A stretch of DNA of 64,000 bases from Akkermansiaceae bacterium UBA2381 (GTDB lineage: Bacteria > Verrucomicrobiota > Verrucomicrobiia > Verrucomicrobiales > DEV007): contig DDSV01000024.1 in the NCBI GenBank assembly GCA_002344215.1, forward strand, positions 351,821 through 415,820, written 5' to 3'. Within the stretch, counting starts at the first letter, position 1; each line of letters starts with the position of its first letter. Position numbers and translations under genes: made by a program. The notes beneath the pieces were generated by a model. It was not told the origin of the DNA. It did not search any database and saw only the letters and a list, made by a program, of their open reading frames with translations. This document shows positions 35,026 to 42,928 of this stretch, one piece after another.

Positions 35026-36207
35026 TCAGACGGCGATTGCTTTGACCGCCTTGTCAGCGGCATCGGCGAGCGTGTCAGCGGAGATTAGCGCCACACTCGA
35101 ATTGGCGAGAGTCTGCTTGCCTGCCGCCACGTTGTTGCCCTCAAGTCGAACGACAAGCGGAATGTTGAGATCCACTTCCTGACAGGCGGCCACGATACCT
35201 TTGGCGATCACATCACAGTCCATGATGCCACCGAAAATATTTACGAGGATGGCCTTCACTTTCGGATCGCCGAGGATGATTTTAAAAGCGTTGCGCACCT
35301 GCTCCTGAGACGCGCCGCCGCCCACATCGAGGAAGTTTGCCGGTTCGCCACCGCAGTGCTTGATAATGTCCATCGTCGCCATGGCGAGTCCGGCACCATT
35401 GACGAGACAGGCGATATTCCCGTCGAGACCGATGTAGTTGAGGTCAAACTTCTTGGCCTCAACTTCGCGGGGATCCTCTTCCGTGGGATCATTCAAAGCT
35501 GCAATGTCAGGATGGCGGTAGAGGGCATTGTCATCGAAGTCGAATTTTGCGTCCAGCGCGAGAACGCGGTCATCCGGGGTCGTGACGAGAGGATTCACTT
35601 CTACCATGGAGCAATCGCACTCGATAAAGAGGCGGTAAAGCGCCTGGAGCAGCTTGCCGAATTGCTTGGCAACATCACCGCTGAAGCCGAGCTTCGCGCA
35701 AAGATTGCGAATCTCGTAGGGCTGAAGCCCGAGGAGCGGATGAATGACCTGATGGTAAATTTTCTCGGGAGTGTGCTCGGCGACCTCTTCGATGTTCACC
35801 CCGCCCTCTGTGCTGGCAACGATAACCGGGGAGCGGCTCTCTCGATCCATGAGGACAGCGAGATAATATTCCTTCTTGATCTCGACGGCATCGGCGATCA
35901 TGACCTTGCTGACGAGCTTGCCTTCCTCACCGGTCTGGTGGGTCACAAGAATCTGGCCAATCATCTTACCCGCAATCTCGGCGGCTTCGTCCGGAGTCTG
36001 GACAAGGTGAACGCCTCCTTTGAAGCCGTTCTTGAAAGTCCCCTTTCCGCGCCCCCCTGCGTGCACCTGAGCTTTGACCACAATATTCGATCCGATCTCC
36101 ACCGCCGCACTTTTTGCTTCAGCGGCAGTGTCGGCGACCTTACCCCGGGGGGTGGCGACACCGAATTTTTCGAAAAGTTCCTTGGCCTGGTATTCGTGAA
36201 TGTTCAT
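35026..36207 (-). CDS. sucC: Succinyl-CoA ligase, beta subunit
   Basis: 393 residues. MNIHEYQAKELFEKFGVATPRG start, ATP-grasp domain with VKAQVHAGGRGKGTFKNGFK, VEVNPLVTTPDDRVLALDAK, and the C-terminal domain NIFGGIMDCDVIAKGIV. Longer linker sequence (LIEEDPREVEA) is usual. First gene of the sucC-sucD-gltA cluster. Confidence 0.97.
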   Translation of the reverse strand: MNIHEYQAKELFEKFGVATPRGKVADTAAEAKSAAVEIGSNIVVKAQVHAGGRGKGTFKNGFKGGVHLVQTPDEAAEIAGKMIGQILVTHQTGEEGKLVSKVMIADAVEIKKEYYLAVLMDRESRSPVIVASTEGGVNIEEVAEHTPEKIYHQVIHPLLGLQPYEIRNLCAKLGFSGDVAKQFGKLLQALYRLFIECDCSMVEVNPLVTTPDDRVLALDAKFDFDDNALYRHPDIAALNDPTEEDPREVEAKKFDLNYIGLDGNIACLVNGAGLAMATMDIIKHCGGEPANFLDVGGGASQEQVRNAFKIILGDPKVKAILVNIFGGIMDCDVIAKGIVAACQEVDLNIPLVVRLEGNNVAAGKQTLANSSVALISADTLADAADKAVKAIAV

Positions 36208-36375
36208 GGAGCGAAGCGGCTGCTCTGAGCTGAGCGCGGCAACTTACGGAGGCCCCTCCTGAGGTCAAGGTGGAACTGACCGCAATACCGTTTCAAATGC
36301 GCCACCCTTGCAAAAATCGCTCCGACCAATCGACCCGCTGAAAGGGACGCTTGATCGCAGCCTGCTGGAGCGGGA

Positions 36376-37767
36376 TCAGAAGTCGAGCAGGACCTCGGCG
36401 CGTCTGTTCCTGGAGCGACCGCCGGGATTGTCGGATCCGTCAGGCAGGAAGTTGGGGCTGCGCGGCTTGGCCGCCCCGAACGCCTCGGTAATAACCTGTT
36501 CCGGGGAGACTCCCATGGAAATGAGGGTTTGCCGGATCGACTCGGCACGCTTGTCGCTCAGACCAACGTTGTAGTCATCGCTTCCGACCGCATCGGCGTG
36601 CCCATTAATCCGAATGACGCGCTCTTTTCCTTGAGCCAGAATCTCGGCGACTATCTGGAGCTGGCGCTGCGCTCTCTCGGTGAGACCGGCTTCGTCGAAC
36701 TCGAAGTAAATCACCAGAGAGTCACCCCCGGCAGGATCTTCAACAATGGGACTGTAGGCGGCATTTCCCGCACCACCCCGTTCGGACAGCACCGAGAGAA
36801 CCTTGGAGAAAGTCAGTCCATTCACTTTCCATGAGCGGTCGATCTGCCCGAGTTCAAGCGCGAACTCGGAGGACATGCTCTCCGACTGTACTCTCGCCAG
36901 GACCCAGGTGACATCCTCGCGGGACAGAGTCACGACAAGCGGCCGGTCCTCCTTGAGAACGAATCCCCCTTCTTCCACCGCAATCATGAGAGCCGCCACC
37001 CGCTCATCACTTACCGTCGCCTGATCCGAAAGCTCACGGGCGGCATTGAAATCGCGTTTTATTACGGCCTTGGAAAAGGCATGGGCCACGGTAAGAGCAT
37101 CAGATGCCGGGGCAGGAACTGCGGATCCCGCAGGGGCGGAACCGGGAGTTGCCGATGCACCCGCACTCCGGTTGAGCGTCAGATCGAGAGGGAAGCTGAT
37201 TCCGCTGATATCGACCCGGTTGTCTCCTGATTGAATCATATCCGCATAAACCTGCTCAACATCCTTGGCCTCTCCCGATACCGGGACAAAATTAAGAGAC
37301 CATCTCATTCCTTCGGCGGATTTTGAAATTTCCGTGAAGGGCTTGCTGCTCGCGAGCGTCTTTTCCGCGCCTTCCACCAGGGTTTTCACCCTCTCGCTGA
37401 CGGGAGCAGTCATCCCATCCGATCCGACTAGAGCAACAAATCCCGGATAATCTTTAGCCGCGACCTTTTCCGCGAGGGCTTTCATCGCTGCGGCGGGTGA
37501 TTCAAAGAGACCGGCGGGAGCCCCTGCTGGTTTCTCTTTCGTTTCGGGGGCGGTAGGAGCTGGAACCGGCTGAGGGGCAGGAACGATTGGATTGGCAACC
37601 TCCGGATTACTCGGAGCAGGCTTGAGGTCGCCAACGAGTTTTACCGGCTCAGTAGGGGAACCCGCGATCGGCTCGTCCGATTTCCGGCAGGACTTGAGGC
37701 TGACAAGGGAAATCACAGCCCCCAGAATGATGATGCCGAAGAAGATGAGTGCGGTCGTCCTGTTCAT
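36376..37767 (-). CDS. OmpA-family peptidoglycan-anchoring protein
   Basis: 463 residues. N-terminal membrane anchor (TALIFFGIIILGAVISLVSLKSC), Pro/Ala-rich linker at about 35-85, a middle region with two related NTF2-like or lipoprotein-like halves (AAMKALAEKVAAKDYPGFVAL; TVAHAFSKAVIKRDFNAARELS), and a C-terminal OmpA domain with INGHADAVGSDDYNVGLSDKRAESI, the peptidoglycan-binding Asp/Arg and SRNRRAEV. The anchor looks like a single-pass inner-membrane span rather than a barrel. Stands alone, 170 nt upstream of sucC. Confidence 0.85.
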   Translation of the reverse strand: MNRTTALIFFGIIILGAVISLVSLKSCRKSDEPIAGSPTEPVKLVGDLKPAPSNPEVANPIVPAPQPVPAPTAPETKEKPAGAPAGLFESPAAAMKALAEKVAAKDYPGFVALVGSDGMTAPVSERVKTLVEGAEKTLASSKPFTEISKSAEGMRWSLNFVPVSGEAKDVEQVYADMIQSGDNRVDISGISFPLDLTLNRSAGASATPGSAPAGSAVPAPASDALTVAHAFSKAVIKRDFNAARELSDQATVSDERVAALMIAVEEGGFVLKEDRPLVVTLSREDVTWVLARVQSESMSSEFALELGQIDRSWKVNGLTFSKVLSVLSERGGAGNAAYSPIVEDPAGGDSLVIYFEFDEAGLTERAQRQLQIVAEILAQGKERVIRINGHADAVGSDDYNVGLSDKRAESIRQTLISMGVSPEQVITEAFGAAKPRSPNFLPDGSDNPGGRSRNRRAEVLLDF

Positions 37768-37848
37768 AGTCGGGGAAATCCCTTCAAGGTAGCAGAATGC
37801 CTTCCATTCGAAACCAAAAATCGTAAACGATCGCCGTACTCTTAGAGG

Positions 37849-39105
37849 TCACGATTTTTTACGCAGTTCTTCGACAAGCTGGGCCGGGCTGCTGGTAATT
37901 TCTGAGCGCTCCGTTAGATTTCTGATCGTCAGTTCCGGGAACTCGGATCCAACAACGATTGCAAATTTTGCTCCCGACAGTTCCGCCGCCTGAAACTGCT
38001 TTGGAACCTTCGTCGCAGAGAGAGAAGAAAGGACGCGGAATCCCGCATCGCGGAGCTGTTGGGTCACCGCTGAGCCTTCCCGGTGACGATCCGGGTCGGC
38101 CAGGATCAGATAGGCGTCAACGCGCTGGTTTTCGATGATTGCCTTCTCAAGAAGACCTGCCGGGCAGGCGGTCTCGCGGATCAGGTCGGTAATCACCATG
38201 TCACCCATGGCAAAGCCGCAGGCGGCCATAGGCACCCCGCCAATGAGCTCGATCAGTTGATCATATCGCCCGCCCCCCGCGACGGCCCTCATCCCCTTCC
38301 CGATATCAAAGATCTCAAAGACCGGTCCGGTGTAGTAGGCAAGTCCACGAACAATACCCAGATCAACCTCAACGAAGCGCTCCATGCCACGAGCGGAGAG
38401 GTCGTCGAGAATAGCCCGAAGGCTCGGTGATGCATCGCACCCCGAGGTGATGAAGTCCCGAACCTTCGCGAGGGTGAGCCCAAGAGAAGATAGCTGCTCT
38501 TCCACCTTTTCTGCAGGAGTGCGCTCCATCCGGTCAATCACCTGAAGAAAAGTCGTTTGGTCTTCTCCTTCGATGCCGTTGCGAGTGGCAAAGTCAATCC
38601 AGGCACTGCGATCACTGACCCGGATTCGAAAGTCGCTTTCGGAAAACCCGAGAGCGGTCATCAGGTCAATCGCAAGCGCCATCAACTCGGCATCCGCGAG
38701 GATGGATTCCTCCCCCACAATATCGCAGTTAAACTGGTAGAACTCCCTGCCCCTGCCCTTTTGGTGTTTCTCGTAGCGGAAGAACTGGCCGATCGAAAAC
38801 CAGCGCAGCGGCTTCCGGAAATCTCTCTGCCGCGCGGCGGCCATTCTCGCCAGCGTCGGGGTCAATTCCGGACGCATTGAGACATCCCTCTCTCCTTTGT
38901 CCTGAAAGCAGAAAAGCTGATTAACAATCTCCGCTCCGCTCTTCCGACGGTAAAGGTCAGTGGGCTCGAGAATGGGGCCCTCATACTCCACAAAGCCATA
39001 CCGCCTCGCCACGGACCGCCACTTCTCGAAGACGTAATTTCTCGCCGAACAATCATCCGGGTAGAAATCCCGGAATCCGGGGAGGGTCTGAAAGCGCTGG
39101 GCCAT
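37849..39105 (-). CDS. hisS: Histidyl-tRNA synthetase
   Basis: Class II synthetase charging tRNA-His. 418 residues from ATG 39105 (MAQRFQTLPGFRDF), chosen because known HisRS begin here; the frame runs 20 codons further. Motif 2 RPELTPTLARM and FRYEKHQKGRGREFYQFNCD, histidine motifs GLAYYTGPVFE and AGGGRYDQLI, and the C-terminal anticodon domain (AYLILADPDRH). 56 nt downstream of purU on the same strand. Confidence 0.95.
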   Translation of the reverse strand: MAQRFQTLPGFRDFYPDDCSARNYVFEKWRSVARRYGFVEYEGPILEPTDLYRRKSGAEIVNQLFCFQDKGERDVSMRPELTPTLARMAAARQRDFRKPLRWFSIGQFFRYEKHQKGRGREFYQFNCDIVGEESILADAELMALAIDLMTALGFSESDFRIRVSDRSAWIDFATRNGIEGEDQTTFLQVIDRMERTPAEKVEEQLSSLGLTLAKVRDFITSGCDASPSLRAILDDLSARGMERFVEVDLGIVRGLAYYTGPVFEIFDIGKGMRAVAGGGRYDQLIELIGGVPMAACGFAMGDMVITDLIRETACPAGLLEKAIIENQRVDAYLILADPDRHREGSAVTQQLRDAGFRVLSSLSATKVPKQFQAAELSGAKFAIVVGSEFPELTIRNLTERSEITSSPAQLVEELRKKS

Positions 39106-39161
39106 GGTGTCGACTTGAAATAGAGTAGTTCCCCTGGAGAGACGGTGCGCCTCCGGGAAAA

Positions 39162-40049
39162 TCAACCGAAGACGATGGTGCGGTTTGCGTAGGCAAGGAT
39201 GCGTCGATTCAGATGAAGCCAGACCGCACGGCTGAGAACGCTCTGCTCCAGGGCTCTGCCCTTTCTGACAAAGTCCTGTACCGCATCGCTGTGCGATACC
39301 GGAGTAACCCCCTGAACGATGATTGGACCTTCGTCGAGCTCCTCCGTGACGTAATGGCTGGTTGCCCCAACCAATTTGACCCCCCGGCGATGAGCCGAGT
39401 GGTAGGGACGGGCACCCGGAAACGCCGGGAGGAATGAGTGATGAATGTTGATGATCCGATTGGGAAACGCCGTTGTCATCAGCGGACTGAGGATCTGCAT
39501 GTATCGGGCGAGAATGACGAGGTCGATTCCATTTTCCCGGAGCAGGGCAATTTCGGCTTTTTCCTGAGCCTCTTTGTTTCCCTGATTGATCGGAAAAACG
39601 TGGAAGGGGATTCCGAACCGTTCGGCAACGGAGCGCAGATCATCCCGATTGCTAAGGATCAGGGGAATCTCCATTCCCAGCTCACCGCTTTCGTGTCGTG
39701 ACAGCAAATCGTAGAAGCAGTGATTATCCCGCGTCACGAAGAGGGCAGCCCGCGGGACGATGTCGGAGAAATGGAGTTCCCATTTCATCGAAAATCTATC
39801 CACCAGCGGCATGAGCGACGAGACGAGGTCCTCCCGCTTGAGAGCGAAGCCCTCGATCTCCCATTCCACCCGCATGAAGAACGCCCCTTCTTCCTGATCC
39901 ACATGCTGATTGATGTCGACAATGTTTCCCCGGTTTTCGAAGAGGAAAGAAGAAATCGCGGCGACGATACCCGGCTTATCGGGGCATGAGATCAGCAGAA
40001 TCGCCGTCGGGGAATCTGTTGAAAGAGAGCTCAAAGTCCGCCGTTGCAA
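39162..40049 (-). CDS. purU: Formyltetrahydrofolate deformylase (PurU)
   Basis: Hydrolyses 10-formyl-THF to formate and THF, feeding formate to purine synthesis. 295 residues: N-terminal ACT domain (ILLISCPDKPGIVAAISSFL), formyltransferase domain with LARYMQILS, INIHHSFLPAFPGA and the catalytic Asp in TEELDEGPII. The start is weak: TTG 40049 without a Shine-Dalgarno, only 11 nt after the 3' end of the tRNA-Leu gene; TTG 40034 is an alternative. This suggests expression from the tRNA transcript or a promoter inside the tRNA gene. Confidence 0.93.
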   Translation of the reverse strand: MQRRTLSSLSTDSPTAILLISCPDKPGIVAAISSFLFENRGNIVDINQHVDQEEGAFFMRVEWEIEGFALKREDLVSSLMPLVDRFSMKWELHFSDIVPRAALFVTRDNHCFYDLLSRHESGELGMEIPLILSNRDDLRSVAERFGIPFHVFPINQGNKEAQEKAEIALLRENGIDLVILARYMQILSPLMTTAFPNRIINIHHSFLPAFPGARPYHSAHRRGVKLVGATSHYVTEELDEGPIIVQGVTPVSHSDAVQDFVRKGRALEQSVLSRAVWLHLNRRILAYANRTIVFG

Positions 40050-40060
40050 AAAGAAAGAAA

Positions 40061-40142
40061 TGCTCGAGGGGGGAATCGAACCCCCACGGGTTGCCCCACA
40101 GGATCCTTAATCCTGCGCGTCTACCAATTCCGCCACCCGAGC
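40061..40142 (-). tRNA. tRNA-Leu, anticodon AAG
   Basis: 82 nt, class II with long variable arm (TGGGGCAACCCGT). Acceptor GCTCGGG pairs with CTCGAGC, discriminator A; D arm GCG...CGC with GGTAGA; anticodon stem CAGGA/TCCTG around TTAAGGA gives anticodon AAG (reads CUU); T arm GGGGG TTCGATT CCCCC. CCA is not encoded. A34 is unusual in bacteria outside tRNA-Arg(ACG) and would normally need deamination to inosine. Confidence 0.93.
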
Positions 40143-40385
40143 GTTACCCCCGGCGCCGGAACCAGTCCGGAGCGAGGGGTCGCATTGATAATTTGTAATC
40201 CGATCTTCCGCAAGCTTTCTTTGCTCGTATTTGACAGAATTTCCGGTGGCTTACAGCAGCCGGGCTTCCGGGGTGAATACAGGGTCGCCGTGCCCCGCTA
40301 GAGAAACCTTCCGGGAACAGGGGAAAGGCCCTGTGCGGTCGGAAAGATTCGCATAATTGGGAAACGCCTTGGCCGGACTCACCGA

Positions 40386-40733
40386 TCAACGGGAGTAGTA
40401 GTAGCCGCTGCCGGACCGCGGACCGCGCTCATATCGATCGTCATAATCCCGGTGAGCGGGATAGTAGGGAGAGCGGGGGTGCCTGGGGTTGGAGTATCCC
40501 GGCTGAACGTAACCACCCCGGGCTCTAGCGACGCAATCGTAGTGATAGGCTGGAACCCACGCATAGCCGATCGCACCGCCCGGATACTGGGCGGGTTGAT
40601 AATAAGAGTAGATCTTCCCATGGCAGAATTGGCAGGTTCCGATCACGATGGAGCGGTAATCTGCTTCGACGGAGGTCGGCGATGCGGCAAACATGGCCGC
40701 CAGGGTCAGGAAGATGATTGAGATGCTCTTCAT
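40386..40733 (-). CDS. Exported Tyr/Pro-rich protein with a CxxCH motif
   Basis: 115 residues from ATG 40733; signal peptide 1-24 (SIIFLTLAAMFAASPTSVEA). GTCQFCHGKIYSYY places a CxxCH motif at residues 34-38, the pattern of a c-type haem or zinc site, with one more Cys in YHYDCVAR. The C-terminal half is Tyr/Arg/Gly/Pro-rich and repetitive (YYPAHRDYDDRYERG). No family recognised. It is one of two consecutive Tyr-rich exported proteins. Confidence 0.65.
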   Translation of the reverse strand: MKSISIIFLTLAAMFAASPTSVEADYRSIVIGTCQFCHGKIYSYYQPAQYPGGAIGYAWVPAYHYDCVARARGGYVQPGYSNPRHPRSPYYPAHRDYDDRYERGPRSGSGYYYSR

Positions 40734-40793
40734 ATGATTGGGAATCTTGATTGTATTCTTGACGGCGGATCCTACCCTTAACTGCAAATGATT

Positions 40794-40820
40794 ACCAGCC
40801 CGGACTGTGTCCGGGCTGGT
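40794..40820. terminator. Perfect hairpin between the two Tyr-rich genes
   Basis: ACCAGCCCGGAC and GTCCGGGCTGGT (12-bp perfect stem, 3-nt loop), 26 nt downstream of the 40846-41172 gene on the minus strand. The T run is poor, so it may act as a transcription brake or mRNA-stabilising hairpin rather than a classic terminator. Confidence 0.6.
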
Positions 40821-40845
40821 GGTTGCGTCATTATTTTTCTGTCGG

Positions 40846-41172
40846 TCAGCGGAAATGGAAGGAGCCGAACCGGGTATGAATGCTGACACCGGAGCTGCGG
40901 TACCCGTGGTACGAAGAGTAACGGGGCACGTAGTAGCGCGAGGAGCGATAGCTTGTCGGGTAGTAGCGGGGAGCGCTCCGGTAATACCGGTGGTTGTAGT
41001 ACACTGGCCGATAGGAACGAGTGTTGTAGTATCGAACCGGCGTGTGGCAAACCCCACCCCGATTGTAGCTGTAGGAAGGGTTGTAATAATGTGGGTGCCG
41101 CGCCTCCGCCTTCGTCGGCGCGAAGGTGAAAAGGGTGAAAACCGCGGCGATTAGGGCGAATAGCTTTTTCAT
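40846..41172 (-). CDS. Exported Tyr/Arg-rich protein
   Basis: 108 residues with signal peptide 1-22 (FALIAAVFTLFTFAPTKA). The mature part is about one quarter Tyr with Arg, Ser and His (HYYNPSYSYNRG, SYRSSRYYVPRYSSYHGYR), ending VSIHTRFGSFHFR. Low-complexity composition recalls adhesive or matrix proteins; no enzymatic motif. Same strand as the following CxxCH protein and separated from it by a strong hairpin. Confidence 0.65.
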   Translation of the reverse strand: MKKLFALIAAVFTLFTFAPTKAEARHPHYYNPSYSYNRGGVCHTPVRYYNTRSYRPVYYNHRYYRSAPRYYPTSYRSSRYYVPRYSSYHGYRSSGVSIHTRFGSFHFR

Positions 41173-41306
41173 CAGGTTTTTAGGGTTGGTTGTTCACCCC
41201 GACTCAAACAGAGGTTTAAGGCGGGGTGAGAGTTGGCGTTTATACAAGGGTGAGACGCACTTCCCGGAAAATTATTCAATCTTTTCCGAATTTTTTGCCC
41301 CTCTCT

Positions 41307-42860
41307 TCAGACCCACAGGTTCCGATCAAGCGTGCGATATTGAATCGACTCCATCACATGAACTTCCCGGATATCCTTGTCTCCCTCCAGATCAGCCAGC
41401 GTCCGCGAGACTTTTAGAATACGATCATAGGCTCGCGCACTGAAATTAAGGGTATCCATCGCCTGTTCCAAGGTTCTCTCACTCTGTCGGTCAAGCCGGC
41501 AGAACTCTGAAACGAGACGGCTACCCATGTCGGCATTCGTGATCACACCCGGATGGGAGACGAACCTGGCCAGTTGCACCTGCCTCGCCTCCTCAACTCG
41601 TTCCCGGATCATCGTCGAAGACTCCCCTCCGCTTTCGCGGCGAAGTTCCTTATAATCGACCGCCGGAACGTCGACGTGGAGATCGATCCTATCAAGAAGT
41701 GGGCCGCTGATTCTCTGCCGGTACTTTTCGATTTGATTCGGTGAACATCGGCATTCCCGGCCCGGGTCGCCCAGATAACCACACGGACAGGGATTCATCG
41801 CGGCGACGAGGCTGAAGCGACTCGGGAAGGTGAATTTCCCGGCCGCCCGGGAAATGGTCACCTGTCCGTCCTCAAGCGGTTGCCGCAGCACCTCCAGGGT
41901 CGAACGGCGGAACTCGGGTAGTTCGTCCAGAAAGAGAATTCCATTGTGAGCAAGGCTGACCTCGCCCGGAGTAGGCTGGCTACTGCCGCCAAGGAGACCG
42001 ACGTCGGAAATGGTGTGGTGGGGCGATCGAAACGGGCGGGTGGCGAGGAAGCTGTTCTTGGCATCCACCAGACCCGCGACACTATGAATTTTTGTGGTCT
42101 CGATGGCCTCCGCCTCTGTCATGGTCGGAAGAATCGTTGCCAGCCTTTTCGCCAGCATCGACTTTCCCGTGCCCGGACTCCCCAGCATGAGAATATTGTG
42201 GCCACCCGCCATCGCCACCTCAAGGGCCCGTTTCGCGTGCGCCTGCCCTTTAACTTCGTTGAAGTCGATGGGATAACTCTGCTTCGAACGAAAGAAAGCG
42301 TCACGGTCAAGGCGTTCGGGTTTGATATCACTGCTCCCGGTCAGGAGACCATAGGCATCCCGGAGGGAGTCAATCCCATAGACGTAGATGCCTTCGACGA
42401 TACTAGCCTCCACTGCATTTTCCCGGGGAACGAAGATGGCTTTCCGGCCCTGTCGCTTAGCCTCAAGGGTGAGGGGGAGAATGCCCTTGATGGGGCGAAC
42501 CCTCCCGTCGAGAGCCAGTTCCCCGGCCATGGCACATTTCTCTAGGGCACCTTCCTTGAGGGCACCGTTCTGCTCCTGGGCCAGCGAGGCCATTCCCACG
42601 GCGATGGGGAGATCGAAGCTGGGACCTTCTTTTCGCAGATCGGCCGGGGCCAGGTTGATCGTGATCGGTTTGTTCGGCCAGCGCAGCCCACTGTTTCGAA
42701 TCGCGGTAACGACACGATCGACGCTTTCACGCACGGCGGCGTCGGGTAGCCCGACCAGGGTGATATCAATATTGCCACTCTCGGCCGCATTCACCTCGAC
42801 CTCGACCCCCACGGCATTCACGCCATGCACCGCCCCGGAGAACACGCAAGTCAACGACAT
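41307..42860 (-). CDS. comM: ComM/YifB-family Mg-chelatase-like AAA+ ATPase
   Basis: 517 residues. N-terminal Lon-like domain (ITLVGLPDAAVRESVDRV), AAA+ core with Walker A MLGSPGTGKSMLAKRL, Walker B GILFLDELPEF, and the zinc-like cluster CPCGYLGDPGRECRCS; C-terminal Mg-chelatase domain (SARAYDRILKVSRTLADLEG). ComM helicases promote branch migration in natural transformation. Adjacent to priA (68 nt), which also handles branched DNA. Confidence 0.93.
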   Translation of the reverse strand: MSLTCVFSGAVHGVNAVGVEVEVNAAESGNIDITLVGLPDAAVRESVDRVVTAIRNSGLRWPNKPITINLAPADLRKEGPSFDLPIAVGMASLAQEQNGALKEGALEKCAMAGELALDGRVRPIKGILPLTLEAKRQGRKAIFVPRENAVEASIVEGIYVYGIDSLRDAYGLLTGSSDIKPERLDRDAFFRSKQSYPIDFNEVKGQAHAKRALEVAMAGGHNILMLGSPGTGKSMLAKRLATILPTMTEAEAIETTKIHSVAGLVDAKNSFLATRPFRSPHHTISDVGLLGGSSQPTPGEVSLAHNGILFLDELPEFRRSTLEVLRQPLEDGQVTISRAAGKFTFPSRFSLVAAMNPCPCGYLGDPGRECRCSPNQIEKYRQRISGPLLDRIDLHVDVPAVDYKELRRESGGESSTMIRERVEEARQVQLARFVSHPGVITNADMGSRLVSEFCRLDRQSERTLEQAMDTLNFSARAYDRILKVSRTLADLEGDKDIREVHVMESIQYRTLDRNLWV

Positions 42861-42928
42861 GGCCTGACTCTCCCTAGTCAGGCGTCGATTTGCAAACGCT
42901 TTTCGCTGAAAAGTTGTTCAAAATAACA

